A stretch of DNA of 64,000 bases, taken from assembly GCF_005405285.1 (NCBI RefSeq), contig NZ_BJDT01000001.1, forward strand, positions 406,726-470,725. Direction: 5' to 3'. Numbering within the stretch: position 1 is the first letter of the stretch; every line of letters begins with the position of its first letter. Position numbers and translations under genes: made by a program. Positions 1 through 10,159 of the stretch are shown in pieces. The DNA comes from Weissella sagaensis. GTDB taxonomy: Bacteria; Bacillota; Bacilli; Lactobacillales; Lactobacillaceae. The notes beneath the pieces are model-generated. The model had not been told where the DNA came from. It saw nothing but the letters and a program-made list of their open reading frames with translations, and did no database searches.

Positions 1-58
1 TCAAATGGTGCCAGAAATGAATCATCAAACAGCAACCCCTAAATTTTTTTAGCAAAGT

Positions 59-99
59 AAAAAGGACGTTTACACTATGTAGGCGTCCTTTGTTATTTA
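59..99. terminator. Terminator hairpin downstream of the small minus-strand gene
   Basis: An 8-bp stem (AAAGGACG at 61-68 with CGTCCTTT at 84-91) encloses a 15-nt loop. On the minus strand the stem runs into a T-rich stretch, so it can end the gene at 106-396. On the plus strand the tail is weaker and could serve a gene upstream of the window. Confidence 0.6.
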
Positions 100-105
100 T
101 TGTAC

Positions 106-396
106 TTATGATTCTTTATTTTCCGGAATAAAAGTGTCAACAGCAGACCAAAATGTCACTAGTGAAAAGACGATGGTGAAATGCCAAAAAATAGTTGACC
201 AAGCATTTCCATAGACGTTGGTATAGGTATTGATAAAGCGTTGAGCAAAGATAAGCGCAATGACTTCTTCAACTCCAATAACTAACGCCGTTAAAGCAAT
301 TGCAGCAGCTAACACAGCACCAATTAATAAAATAAGTGACGCAAGATGTTGTGCAATCCAGCGCAAAGACCATGCTTTGGCAGCCTTATGATTCAT
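106..396 (-). CDS. Small membrane protein, function unknown
   Basis: A 96-residue protein that I do not recognise. A long hydrophobic stretch covers about residues 12-50, probably one long or two short membrane helices, and a second helix covers about 67-88. The N-terminus is short and basic and the C-terminus is acidic and polar. The start is supported by an ACGGAGGTC ribosome binding site just upstream on the minus strand. It points away from uvrA, with about 200 bp of shared promoter region between them, and ends at a hairpin. The low complexity (Ala/Ile/Leu-rich) gives no catalytic motif. It could be a small stress or envelope protein, but nothing in the sequence decides this. That the gene is real is fairly likely; its function is open. 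Confidence 0.65.
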   Translation of the reverse strand: MNHKAAKAWSLRWIAQHLASLILLIGAVLAAAIALTALVIGVEEVIALIFAQRFINTYTNVYGNAWSTIFWHFTIVFSLVTFWSAVDTFIPENKES

Positions 397-600
397 GAGT
401 TGACGACCTCCGTTGAGTAATATTACAGTCTATTATACGTGAAATTATAAGCGTTGGTTGATAATTATTAAAAAAATTGTAAAAAAACGGGCTATATTTC
501 GTTAAAATTAATGATGGCGTGATGGATTAGGTTTTAGCTAACAAAAAATTGCTAAAAGCGTTATAATATAAGCAGTAGAGCAGAGCAAAGGAGACGTTTT

Positions 601-3450
601 ATGGTCAATGATTGGATAAAGATTCATGGTGCCCGCGCGCATAATTTGAAAAATGTAGATGTTGCAATTCCTAGAGATAAATTTGTTGTCATGACAGGCT
701 TATCTGGGTCAGGAAAAAGTTCATTGGCATTTGATACGTTATATGCTGAAGGACAACGACGATATGTCGAAAGCTTGTCATCGTATGCCCGTCAGTTTTT
801 AGGACAAATGGATAAGCCAGATGTTGATGCTATTGATGGTTTGAGTCCAGCGATTTCAATTGATCAAAAAACAACATCTAAAAATCCCCGTTCGACAGTG
901 GGAACCGTTACAGAAATTAATGATTACTATCGGTTGTTGTTTGCTAGAGTAGGTAAGCCAGATGCAACAACTGATGGTATTATTGTAAAAAAATCAATTG
1001 ATCAAATGTTAAATGATTTGTCAGAGCAACTAAATGAAGGAAGCCGAATGCAGATTTTGGCTCCCATTATTCGGCATAAAAGAGGATCACATGCAACAGC
1101 CTTTGAACGGATTCAAAAAGAAGGGTTTGTTCGTTTCTTAGTGGATGGGGAGATGCATGAGGTGACTGATGAAATTGAATTAAATAAAAATAAATATCAT
1201 GATATCGCGATTGTGGTCGACCGGATTATTTTACGTGACAATTCACGCGCACGTCTGTTTGAATCTTTTGAATCAGCAATGCGGTTAGCTGATGGTCTAG
1301 TAACAGTTGATGTTATTGGTGGCGAACAATTAACCTATTCTGATCATTATACAGGCGCCTTGAAAAAGTTTGCAGTCGGGAAATTAGAACCACAATTATT
1401 TTCTTTTAATGCACCACTTGGCGCTTGTCCAGTTTGTGGGGGCTTGGGTATAACATTAGAGGTTGATATTGATTTGGTGATACCTGATCAAAGTAAAACT
1501 TTAGCAGAGGGTGCTTTGGCAGCATGGAATCCTATTTCATCATCTTATTATCCCGAGATGTTACGTCAATTTGCAGAATCAGTTAATATCCCGATGGATG
1601 TGCCTTTTGAAGACTTAACGGACGAACAGCGTCAGTTGGTATTGTATGGCGATGAAGAAAATACTTTCCATTTTCATTACGAAAATGATTTTGGTGGTGT
1701 ACGTGATGTGGATGTTAATTTTGAAGGGGTTATGAATAACATTAATCGTCGTTATCGTGAATCAAATTCAGACTTTACGCGTGAGCAAATGCGTAGCTAT
1801 ATGAACGAATTAACGTGTAATGCCTGTCATGGTTATCGTTTGAATGAAGGTGCACTTTCGGTTAAAGTTGGTCAGTTAAATATTGGTGAAATTTCAGAAC
1901 AATCAGTTGCTAAAGAATTAGCGTATTTTGAACACTTAACCTTTGGACAACAAGATCAAGAAGTAGCAGCACCCATTGTTAAAGAGATTAAAGATCGTTT
2001 GCGTTTTTTGAAAAACGTTGGACTAGATTATTTGACGTTGTCACGTTCGGCTCGGACGCTATCAGGTGGTGAAGCACAAAGAATTCGGTTAGCAACACAG
2101 ATTGGTTCTAATCTATCAGGCGTGATGTATGTTTTAGATGAACCCTCAATTGGGTTACACCAACGTGATAATGCGCGCTTAATTCAATCACTGAAACAAA
2201 TGCGTGACTTAGGTAATACATTGGTTGTAGTTGAACATGATGAAGATACGATGCGAGCAGCTGACTATCTGATTGACGTGGGTCCTGGTGCTGGTGAGCA
2301 CGGTGGTCAAATTATGGCGGTTGGAACACCAGATGAAATTCAAGCCAATGAAGATTCATTAACGGGACAATATTTATCAGGTAAACGATTTATTCCAGTG
2401 CCAACAACACGTCGTTCAGGTAATGGTCAAAAAATTACGGTGACTGGCGCATCTGAGAATAATTTAAAGAATATTAAAGTAGATTTTCCATTGGGTAAAT
2501 TAACGGTTGTAACAGGTGTTTCCGGATCAGGAAAGTCTACGCTAGTTAATACCATTTTAAAGCGGGCGCTTAAAATGGAAATTAATCGTAATTCTGAAAA
2601 GCCGGGTAAGTATCGTAAATTAACGGGTTATGAAAATATCGATAAAATTGTTGATATTGATCAAAGTCCAATTGGTCGGACGCCACGGTCGAATCCAGCG
2701 ACTTATACAGGAGTATTCGATGATATTCGTGATTTGTTTGCACAAACGAATGAAGCCAAATTACGTGGTTACAAAAAAGGGCGTTTCTCTTTCAATACAA
2801 AAGGTGGTCGCTGTGAAGCATGTAAGGGTGACGGCGTCATTAAGATTGAAATGAACTTTTTGCCTGATGTTTACGTCACTTGTGAAGTTTGTGGTGGAAC
2901 ACGCTATAATTCAGAAACTTTAGAGGTTACGTATCGCAGTAAAACAATTGCTGATGTCTTAGATTTAACAGCCGAACAAGCGGTTGATTTTTTTGCGGCA
3001 ATTCCAAAGATTCGTCGTAAATTACAAGCTATGGTTGATGTTGGGTTAGGTTACGTTAAATTAGGACAAGCAGCTACTACCTTATCTGGTGGGGAAGCAC
3101 AGCGTATGAAATTAGCATCTGAATTACAACGTAAGTCTACTGGTAAAACAGTTTATATCCTTGATGAACCAACAACTGGATTGCACGTGGCTGATATTTC
3201 ACGTTTGTTAGAGGTATTACAACGACTAGTTGATAGTGGTAATACCGTTTTGATTATTGAACATAACTTAGATGTCATTAAGACGGCAGATTGGTTAATT
3301 GATATGGGACCTGAAGGTGGTGAAGGCGGTGGTTATGTACTAGTAGCTGGGACACCAGAAGAAATTGCGGCAACACCTGAGTCGTATACAGGTCGATATT
3401 TAGGTCCAATTATGGCGCGTGATCGTCAACGAGCACGGTCGTTAGGCTGA
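601..3450 (+). CDS. uvrA: UvrABC excinuclease subunit A
   Basis: UvrA is the damage-recognition ATPase of nucleotide excision repair; a dimer loads UvrB at lesions. At 949 residues it has the usual family length. Two ABC modules are visible: Walker A GLSGSGKSS at 33-41 and GVSGSGKST in the second half, each with an LSGGEAQR signature and an LDEPS/LDEPT Walker B. Zinc-binding cysteines appear as CPVCGG and CNACHG in the first half and as CEACKGDG and CEVCGG in the second. The start is an ATG preceded by AAAGGAGACG, with a TATAAT -10 element at 562-567. uvrB, often directly upstream in lactobacilli, is not next to it here. No clear LexA/DinR box was seen. Confidence 0.97.
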   Translation: MVNDWIKIHGARAHNLKNVDVAIPRDKFVVMTGLSGSGKSSLAFDTLYAEGQRRYVESLSSYARQFLGQMDKPDVDAIDGLSPAISIDQKTTSKNPRSTVGTVTEINDYYRLLFARVGKPDATTDGIIVKKSIDQMLNDLSEQLNEGSRMQILAPIIRHKRGSHATAFERIQKEGFVRFLVDGEMHEVTDEIELNKNKYHDIAIVVDRIILRDNSRARLFESFESAMRLADGLVTVDVIGGEQLTYSDHYTGALKKFAVGKLEPQLFSFNAPLGACPVCGGLGITLEVDIDLVIPDQSKTLAEGALAAWNPISSSYYPEMLRQFAESVNIPMDVPFEDLTDEQRQLVLYGDEENTFHFHYENDFGGVRDVDVNFEGVMNNINRRYRESNSDFTREQMRSYMNELTCNACHGYRLNEGALSVKVGQLNIGEISEQSVAKELAYFEHLTFGQQDQEVAAPIVKEIKDRLRFLKNVGLDYLTLSRSARTLSGGEAQRIRLATQIGSNLSGVMYVLDEPSIGLHQRDNARLIQSLKQMRDLGNTLVVVEHDEDTMRAADYLIDVGPGAGEHGGQIMAVGTPDEIQANEDSLTGQYLSGKRFIPVPTTRRSGNGQKITVTGASENNLKNIKVDFPLGKLTVVTGVSGSGKSTLVNTILKRALKMEINRNSEKPGKYRKLTGYENIDKIVDIDQSPIGRTPRSNPATYTGVFDDIRDLFAQTNEAKLRGYKKGRFSFNTKGGRCEACKGDGVIKIEMNFLPDVYVTCEVCGGTRYNSETLEVTYRSKTIADVLDLTAEQAVDFFAAIPKIRRKLQAMVDVGLGYVKLGQAATTLSGGEAQRMKLASELQRKSTGKTVYILDEPTTGLHVADISRLLEVLQRLVDSGNTVLIIEHNLDVIKTADWLIDMGPEGGEGGGYVLVAGTPEEIAATPESYTGRYLGPIMARDRQRARSLG

Positions 3451-3528
3451 ACGTGAATCCTTGCAATTTAATAGCAAACTATTTATACTTATATTTTGTA
3501 AGTTAAAACGCATTGAGAGGTAACTATC

Positions 3529-3648
3529 ATGGCAGAAAAAATGGATACAGCATCAGCTCGACGCAAAATGAAGAGCCCAAATATTAAAACACGTAAGCGT
3601 GCGCTTAAAGCATTGCACGAAGCAAATCGTCAAACAACTAAAAAGTAA
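3529..3648 (+). CDS. Conserved-looking 39-residue basic peptide
   Basis: A short reading frame of 39 codons plus stop begins at an ATG preceded by GAGAGG. The protein starts MAEKMDTASARRKMKSPN and is rich in Lys/Arg, with a KTRKRALKALHEA stretch likely to form a basic amphipathic helix. There is no membrane segment and no cysteine. It resembles in length and style the tiny proteins annotated 'putative metal homeostasis protein' in lactobacilli, but that is recollection, not a search. It lies 78 bp after uvrA and is followed by its own terminator at 3702-3737, which supports it being expressed, perhaps with uvrA. Function is unknown. Confidence 0.65.
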   Translation: MAEKMDTASARRKMKSPNIKTRKRALKALHEANRQTTKK

Positions 3649-3701
3649 ATAAGTGATATCACAAAAAATTATTTTTTAAGATGATCATGAAATAAGTTTA
3701 A

Positions 3702-3737
3702 GGAGCATCAATCTACCATGTTTGATGCTCTTTTTGA
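3702..3737 (+). terminator. Rho-independent terminator after the 39-residue gene
   Basis: GAGCATCAA at 3703-3711 pairs with TTGATGCTC at 3722-3730, followed directly by TTTTTG. It separates the uvrA unit from rapZ. Confidence 0.85.
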
Positions 3738-3849
3738 GTATCACAACTTTTATATTGTCGTGTTGTTTGATAAATGCATGACTAAAACATGCCCGGGTGT
3801 GTCTTAAGATGATACAATGGATAGGATTAAAAGATAGGGGGAGGATTAG

Positions 3850-4743
3850 ATGGGCAAAAAAGAATTAATCATTGTCACTGGTATGAGTGGTGCAGGTAAA
3901 ACTGTTGCTATCCAGGCATTTGAAGATCTTGGCTACTTTACGGTCCAAAATTTACCACCAGCTATGCTACCAAAATTTTGGCAAATGATTTCTGACGAAG
4001 AAAATATTCAACGTGCTGCAGTCATGATTGATTTACGCTCACAACGGTTCTTTGATGATTTAGATGAAGAAATTCATAAATTAAGAAAAAATAGTCACAA
4101 TAAATATGATATGAAAATTATCTATATTGATGCATCTGACGAAGAATTGGTGGCACGATATAAAGAAACACGTCGTTCTCACCCACTTTCTGGTGAAGGT
4201 GGGACATTGTATGGTATCCAATTAGAAAGACAAAAATTAAGCGAAATTCATGATTTGGCAAGCGGTGTTATCCATACTGATGACTTTGCACCAAGACAAC
4301 TACGTAATTATATTCAACAGCATTTTGGGTCAAAAGATGATCAAGCGAATACTTTTATGGTTCAAGTTATGAGTTTTGGTTTTAAATATGGGTTACCATT
4401 AGATGCAGATATGATACTGGATGTCCGCTTTTTAACTAATCCTTATTATGTTGCATCGTTAAGAAATCAAACGGGGTTAGATCGTGCAGTGGCCGATTAC
4501 GTTTGGCATACCGATGACGCTGAAGAATTTTATCAACGGATTAGTAATCAAATTAAATGGTTACTACCAAAGTATAAAGCAGAAGGCAAGAGTAATTTCA
4601 CGATTGCTTTTGGTTGTACAGGGGGGCAACATCGATCAACGGCCTTTGCCCATCGATTAAGTCAAGACTTAGCTACCAATTGGGTTGTGAACGAACATCA
4701 TCGTGATATTGAACGACGAAAGGAGAGTGCGAACCAGTCATGA
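3850..4743 (+). CDS. rapZ: RNase adapter / nucleotide-binding protein RapZ (YvcJ)
   Basis: A 297-residue P-loop protein of the RapZ/YvcJ family. The Walker A motif GMSGAGKT is near the N-terminus, and the family C-terminal signature GCTGGQHRSTAF is present. In Escherichia coli RapZ senses glucosamine-6-phosphate and steers small-RNA decay; in Bacillus YvcJ binds nucleotides and influences competence. The role here is inferred from the family. The start is an ATG after AGGGGGAGG. The last codons overlap the yvcK start by 4 bp (ATGA), so the two are translationally coupled. The gene heads the conserved Firmicute cluster rapZ-yvcK-whiA. Confidence 0.95.
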   Translation: MGKKELIIVTGMSGAGKTVAIQAFEDLGYFTVQNLPPAMLPKFWQMISDEENIQRAAVMIDLRSQRFFDDLDEEIHKLRKNSHNKYDMKIIYIDASDEELVARYKETRRSHPLSGEGGTLYGIQLERQKLSEIHDLASGVIHTDDFAPRQLRNYIQQHFGSKDDQANTFMVQVMSFGFKYGLPLDADMILDVRFLTNPYYVASLRNQTGLDRAVADYVWHTDDAEEFYQRISNQIKWLLPKYKAEGKSNFTIAFGCTGGQHRSTAFAHRLSQDLATNWVVNEHHRDIERRKESANQS

Positions 4744-5738
4744 CTGAAAAATATAGTGTAAAGCGTACTCCAAAAATTGTTGTTATCGGTGGTGGCTCTG
4801 GTCAACCAGTTGTTTTAAATGGTTTGAAAAAATATGAGAATGACTTAACCGCAATTATTACGGTAGCTGATGATGGTGGTTCATCGGGAACCCTACGTGA
4901 TTATCTACAAATGGTACCACCTGGAGATATTCGCAATGTTATGGCAACATTATCACAATTGCCAGCGAGTCTAATTGATATTTTTCAATATCGTTTTAAG
5001 CCAGAAGACGAAATGCTGGCACATCATTCGCTAGGTAATTTGATTATTGCTGCCATGGCTGAAAAAGAACATGATATTTTTGATGGGGTTCAAGTTCTTG
5101 CTAAAATTATGCAAGTTAAAGGACACGTTTATCCAGTGGCAAATGAACCGCTTGTATTGCATGCTGCGTTTACTGACGGCACCTATTTAGCAGGTGAAGC
5201 CGAAATTACAGCTGCACATAAGGTTATTGACCATATCTGGGTAACGCCACAAGCGGCACCAGCTACCCATGATATACAATCACCAAAAAAAGTGGTTAAT
5301 GCAATTCTAGAAGCAGATGTGGTAGTCCTTGGGCCAGGTAGTTTATTTACTAGTATCTTACCTAATTTAATGGTGCCTAATGTTGCTGAAGCACTCCGCG
5401 CAACGCGAGCTAAAATTGTGTATATTGCGAATATCATGACGCAAAAAGGTGAAACCGATAATTTTACAGATGCTGACCATGTAAAAGCGATTAATGAGCA
5501 CGTGGGTGAACGCGTTGTTGATGCTGTTATTATGAATACAGGTAAAGTTCCTGAAGATTATATTGACTGGCAGCGCTGGAACGAGATTTCTTTACAGGTT
5601 GATTCAGATCCAGAATCAGTTAAAGAACAAGGTGCTACCCCAGTTATAGGTGATTTATTAGCATTACGTGATGACGGCGCTTTTCATGATGGGGATGCTG
5701 TTGCACAGTTGATTATGCAAATTGCCGCTGATGAATAA
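4740..5738 (+). CDS. yvcK: Gluconeogenesis factor YvcK/GlmR
   Basis: A 332-residue protein of the CofD/YvcK (UPF0052) family, which binds UDP-sugars such as UDP-GlcNAc and promotes carbon flow into cell-wall precursors (known from Bacillus). The N-terminal glycine-rich GGGSGQPVVLNGLKKY and the DDGGSSGTLRDY motif are typical, as are GDIRNV and HSLGNL further on. It overlaps rapZ by 4 bp and is followed after 26 bp by whiA. The pairing with rapZ, also tied to amino-sugar status in other bacteria, suggests this operon balances cell-wall precursor supply. Confidence 0.95.
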   Translation: MTEKYSVKRTPKIVVIGGGSGQPVVLNGLKKYENDLTAIITVADDGGSSGTLRDYLQMVPPGDIRNVMATLSQLPASLIDIFQYRFKPEDEMLAHHSLGNLIIAAMAEKEHDIFDGVQVLAKIMQVKGHVYPVANEPLVLHAAFTDGTYLAGEAEITAAHKVIDHIWVTPQAAPATHDIQSPKKVVNAILEADVVVLGPGSLFTSILPNLMVPNVAEALRATRAKIVYIANIMTQKGETDNFTDADHVKAINEHVGERVVDAVIMNTGKVPEDYIDWQRWNEISLQVDSDPESVKEQGATPVIGDLLALRDDGAFHDGDAVAQLIMQIAADE

Positions 5739-5764
5739 ATGAAATGAAGTAGGAGGTGGCGCTA

Positions 5765-6727
5765 ATGTCATTTGCAAGTGATGTTAAAAAGGAGTTAACC
5801 ACCTTAGAAATTAGTAATCCAGATAATGCTAAAGCTGAGTTATCAGCATTGTTACGAATGAATGGCTCACTTGGATTAACGAATCAACATTTTACGTTGA
5901 ATGTCCAAACTGAAAATGCAGCTACGGCCCGGCGTATTTTAGGGTTGCTACAGCAATTTTATCGATTGCCTTCTGAAATTTCGGTTCGACGCCAAATGAA
6001 ATTAAAAAAGAATAACTTGTATGTTGTTCGGATTACGCAAGGTGTTAGTAGTTTATTGGATGATTTACACATTTTTGAAAATTTTGAGTTATTGCCAACT
6101 GTTCCAGATGAATGGTTAGTACCAGAAGGTAAGGCTCGCTCATATCTTAGAGGTGCTTTTTTAGCAGCGGGTTCAGTAAATAATCCAGAAACCAGTCGTT
6201 ATCATTTAGAGATATATTCATTATATGAAGAACAAGCAACACAGTTGGCAGGTTTAATGAATCGCTTTGATTTAAATGCGAAAGTTGTTGAACGTCGATC
6301 GGGGTTCATTGTTTATTTGAAAGAAGCCGAAAAAATTGGCGATATGATGAAGGTAATCGGTGCGACTAATGCCATGTTCCGTATGGAAGATGTTCGCATT
6401 ATTCGGGATATGCGTAATTCGGTTAATCGGTTAGTTAATGCAGAAAATGCTAATTTAGATAAGACAGTTAATGCGAGTCAAAAACAAATAGATGATATTT
6501 TGTTCTTAGATGAAGAAATTGGGCTGGGACGGTTGCCTGAAAAACTTAAAGAGATTGCAGAAATTCGTTTATTACATCGTGAAGAGCCATTATCAGCTCT
6601 AGGCCAATATGTGCCCTCTGGTGTTATTTCGAAATCTGGTGTGAATCATCGCTTGCGAAAGTTGACGAAAATGGCTGATGAAATTAGAGATACCGGCCGG
6701 TTGCCCAAGGAATTACAAAGAGGATAA
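5765..6727 (+). CDS. whiA: DNA-binding protein WhiA
   Basis: WhiA combines a LAGLIDADG-like N-terminal fold with a C-terminal helix-turn-helix and influences division and chromosome segregation in Gram-positives. The protein begins [12 protein letters not shown], typical of the family, and shows the [13 protein letters not shown] motif near residue 130. I place the start at the ATG at 5765. The in-frame GTG at 5756 lies inside the AGGAGGTG ribosome binding site (5751-5758) and is unlikely to be used. That gives 320 residues, normal length. It is the third gene of the rapZ-yvcK-whiA operon and precedes clpP, which has its own promoter. Confidence 0.94.
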   Translation: MSFASDVKKELTTLEISNPDNAKAELSALLRMNGSLGLTNQHFTLNVQTENAATARRILGLLQQFYRLPSEISVRRQMKLKKNNLYVVRITQGVSSLLDDLHIFENFELLPTVPDEWLVPEGKARSYLRGAFLAAGSVNNPETSRYHLEIYSLYEEQATQLAGLMNRFDLNAKVVERRSGFIVYLKEAEKIGDMMKVIGATNAMFRMEDVRIIRDMRNSVNRLVNAENANLDKTVNASQKQIDDILFLDEEIGLGRLPEKLKEIAEIRLLHREEPLSALGQYVPSGVISKSGVNHRLRKLTKMADEIRDTGRLPKELQRG

Positions 6728-6746
6728 ATGAATTAGTTAAATACAG

Positions 6747-6786
6747 TTTGACCATTCTTGACGAAATGATAGAATGGTAATATGTT
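6747..6786 (+). promoter_or_regulatory. clpP promoter with a CtsR-type operator
   Basis: TTTGACC-ATT-CTTGACG at 6747-6763 is the reverse complement of CGTCAAG-AAT-GGTCAAA and resembles the CtsR heptad direct repeat. One heptad is perfect and the other has two mismatches. The same bases give a -35 TTGACG (6758-6763), 17 bp from a -10-like TATGTT (6781-6786). Confidence 0.7.
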
Positions 6787-6816
6787 TTGACTTTGAATTT
6801 GAGGAGGAAAGTATAA

Positions 6817-7410
6817 ATGACACCAGTTCCATATGTTATTGAGCAATCATCTCATGGTGAACGCTCATATGATATTTTTTCACGCTTGTTAATTGACCGT
6901 ATTATTATGGTTAATGGTGAAATTGAATCACAAATGGCAACGGCTATTATTGCGCAGTTGTTATTCTTAGATGCTCAAGATCCTGATAAGGATATATACA
7001 TGTACATTAACTCACCAGGTGGTGAAGTTAATGCTGGTATGGCAATTTATGACACAATGAATTTCATTAGTGCAGATGTTCAAACCATTACAATTGGCTT
7101 GGCTGCATCAATGGCATCCGTTCTTGCATCTTCCGGTGCCAAGGGCAAGCGCTTTATTTTGCCTAATTCACAGTTTATGATTCACCAACCATCAGGTGGT
7201 GCTCAAGGGCAACAAACTGAAATTGAAATTGCTGCCCAAGAAATTTTGAAGACACGTAAGAAGTTGAATCAAATTTTGGCCAACAATACGGGTAAGCCAT
7301 TTGAAGACGTTCAAAAAGATACAGAACGTGATCACTGGTTAGATGCAGAAGAATCACTTGCTTATGGTCTAGTTGATAAAATTATGACTAGTGCTAAAGA
7401 AAAAGAATAA
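6817..7410 (+). CDS. clpP: ATP-dependent Clp protease proteolytic subunit
   Basis: The 197-residue serine peptidase that forms the tetradecameric ClpP barrel and degrades substrates delivered by Clp ATPases such as the ClpE-type protein at 16089. The catalytic triad is visible: Ser98 in GLAASMAS, His123 in MIHQPSGG and Asp172 in ERDHW. Family length is normal. Translation starts at the ATG after GAGGAGGAAAG. The preceding promoter carries a CtsR-type box, so induction by heat or protein stress is expected. A hairpin at 7455-7505 follows. The position after whiA is common in Firmicutes. Confidence 0.97.
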   Translation: MTPVPYVIEQSSHGERSYDIFSRLLIDRIIMVNGEIESQMATAIIAQLLFLDAQDPDKDIYMYINSPGGEVNAGMAIYDTMNFISADVQTITIGLAASMASVLASSGAKGKRFILPNSQFMIHQPSGGAQGQQTEIEIAAQEILKTRKKLNQILANNTGKPFEDVQKDTERDHWLDAEESLAYGLVDKIMTSAKEKE

Positions 7411-7454
7411 ATTGAATCGTTTTTTTGCTAGTGCAGTAAAAAAGTGATATTGAC

Positions 7455-7505
7455 AAAGATATGTTTTTGTTCATTGGAAAATGATCAGAAATGTATCTTT
7501 TTTTG
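7455..7505 (+). terminator. clpP terminator
   Basis: AAAGATA near 7455 pairs with TATCTTT ending near 7500, with further imperfect pairing inside (TCATT with AATGA), followed by a run of T. Confidence 0.65.
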
Positions 7506-7624
7506 TATTGTTTACAAAAAGAAGGAAATAGTTGATATAACAACAATTATATGGATAATATTAGGTGTAACAATGATTGTTTTTCAATAAATTAATGTGT
7601 TTATTGTGAAAAAATGAACTTTAA

Positions 7625-7638
7625 TGTAAGCGTTTTTA
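7625..7638 (+). promoter_or_regulatory. cre-like site upstream of ldhD
   Basis: TGTAAGCGTTTTTA matches 13 of 14 positions of the catabolite-response consensus TGWNANCGNTNWCA. A second, weaker element, TGTAACCGTTACTA, lies about 30 bp downstream. Both are upstream of the ldhD promoter, a position that in CcpA systems often activates. Confidence 0.5.
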
Positions 7639-7706
7639 ATTTTGAAAATTAAAATTGTAACCGTTACTATCTAACCAATTTGTCCCATATTGAAACGTTG
7701 GAATGA

Positions 7707-8777
<1,071 letters not shown>

Positions 8778-8825
8778 TTAAATAAGTTGTTAGTTACGTC
8801 GTGATGATTGTGGGATTTCATTACG

Positions 8826-8853
8826 TTGACTATGTGATATGTCACATTAGAAA
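8826..8853 (+). promoter_or_regulatory. Palindrome in a possible promoter spacer upstream of the EIIC-like gene
   Basis: A perfect inverted repeat, ATGTGA-N4-TCACAT (8832-8847), sits exactly between a -35-like TTGACT (8826-8831) and a -10-like TAGAAA (8848-8853). The half-site resembles Crp/Fnr-family or Rex half-sites but the spacing is shorter than either standard. If this promoter is used, the leader would be very short. Confidence 0.4.
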
Positions 8854-8867
8854 GGTAATCTAAGATT

Positions 8868-10016
8868 ATGACTAGCGCAGTTTTTGATGGTTCTTACGAA
8901 CTAAAGTTTAAGGATTTTTTCTTTAAGGTATTGAGTGGGTCTGCCCAAGGAATTTTGATAGGTGTTTTACCTTCGGCAGTTCTAAAGTATATTATTCGCC
9001 CGTTTGTACAAAACGGTATGGGATGGGCAATTGATTTGAGCGCAATTTTAACGTTGTTCTCATCGTTTATTCCATTACTAATTGGGTTGGCAATTGCCAT
9101 GCAATTTAACATGAAGGCACTAGATGTTGGTGTTATGGCAATTGCAGTTGGTGCAGCTTGTGGTTCAATCAAGTGGGCATCAGTTCCAGCTGGATTTGAA
9201 AATCCGATTACCCAAGTGAAAACAACGGCACCAAGTACAGTATACATTGCTGCAGGTGCTGGAGATGTGATAAATGCGATGATTGTTGCAGCAATTGGCG
9301 TTTTGGTAATTTGGTTAATTGCTAAATATCTAGGCGGATTTGGATCATTGGCAATTATTTTAAGCCCAATCGTTGTTGGCGGTGGTGTTGGTTTAATCGG
9401 TAAGGAAATTGCACCTTATGTGGGTGAGATTACAACTTGGATTGGTAAGATGGTTCAATTAGCAACGGATCTACAACCATTACCAATGACGATTATCATT
9501 GCCATGGCATTTGCAGTTATCATTGTGACACCTGTTTCAACTGTTGGAATTGCATTGGCAATTACGTTGTCTGGTTTAGGATCAGCAGCAGCTGGAGTTG
9601 GAATTGTCGCAACAACAGTTGTCTTGTTAATTAATTCAATCAAGGTTAATAAGAAGGGAACATCAGTGGCAATCTTTCTAGGTGCGATGAAGGGTATGAT
9701 GCCAGCAGTATTTAGAAAGCCAATTATGTTATTGTCATTTATGGTGGCAGCTGGAATTTCTGCATTGCCAATTAGTATGATGAACGTTCAAGGTACACCA
9801 ACATCTGCTGGATTTGGTTGGATAGGATTTGTTTCACCAATTCAATCTGTTGTTCGTGATGCAGCTGATAAAGCGTTCCAAACAAATGTTATTGGTGTTA
9901 TACCAGCTATCTTGATTTGGGCGATTATTCCAATAATTGCTGGAATTGTGGTTGATTTGTTATTCACTAAGGTATTGAAGTTATATAAGCCAGAAGATTT
10001 TGAACAAGAAATGTAA
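8868..10016 (+). CDS. PTS EIIC-like membrane transporter
   Basis: A 382-residue, strongly hydrophobic protein with roughly nine or ten membrane segments, rich in Gly, Ala, Ile and Val. It resembles the stand-alone 'PTS sugar transporter subunit IIC' family (the EIIC_2 type) found in lactic acid bacteria. That assignment is by overall character and the N-terminal KFKDFFFKVLSGSAQGILIGVLPSAVLKYI region, not by a catalytic residue. No EIIA or EIIB genes are nearby, so it is an orphan or may work without phosphorylation. It follows ldhD by 90 bp with no terminator between, suggesting a link to pyruvate or lactate metabolism (inference). The start is the ATG after AAAGGT. Two hairpins follow. Confidence 0.7.
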   Translation: MTSAVFDGSYELKFKDFFFKVLSGSAQGILIGVLPSAVLKYIIRPFVQNGMGWAIDLSAILTLFSSFIPLLIGLAIAMQFNMKALDVGVMAIAVGAACGSIKWASVPAGFENPITQVKTTAPSTVYIAAGAGDVINAMIVAAIGVLVIWLIAKYLGGFGSLAIILSPIVVGGGVGLIGKEIAPYVGEITTWIGKMVQLATDLQPLPMTIIIAMAFAVIIVTPVSTVGIALAITLSGLGSAAAGVGIVATTVVLLINSIKVNKKGTSVAIFLGAMKGMMPAVFRKPIMLLSFMVAAGISALPISMMNVQGTPTSAGFGWIGFVSPIQSVVRDAADKAFQTNVIGVIPAILIWAIIPIIAGIVVDLLFTKVLKLYKPEDFEQEM

Positions 10017-10023
10017 TAAAATG

Positions 10024-10059
10024 AAAAGAAGCCAGGGTTAAAACCCTGGCTTCTTTTTT
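10024..10059 (+). terminator. Terminator of the EIIC-like gene
   Basis: AAGAAGCCAGGGTT pairs through an AA-rich loop with CCCTGGCTTC, followed by six T. A strong intrinsic terminator. Confidence 0.92.
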
Positions 10060-10075
10060 GATACTATAATAAAAA

Positions 10076-10103
10076 ACAGGGAATGGTCAAAACCATTCCC
10101 TGC
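10076..10103 (-). terminator. rpmF terminator (minus strand)
   Basis: CAGGGAATGGT and ACCATTCCCTG form an 11-bp stem. Read on the minus strand the stem is followed by TTTTTTATTAT, so it ends rpmF transcription. Confidence 0.85.
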
Positions 10104-10159
10104 TTCCATAATCGTTTATTTAATACTATATTTGTGATATAGACTAATAAATAATGAGC

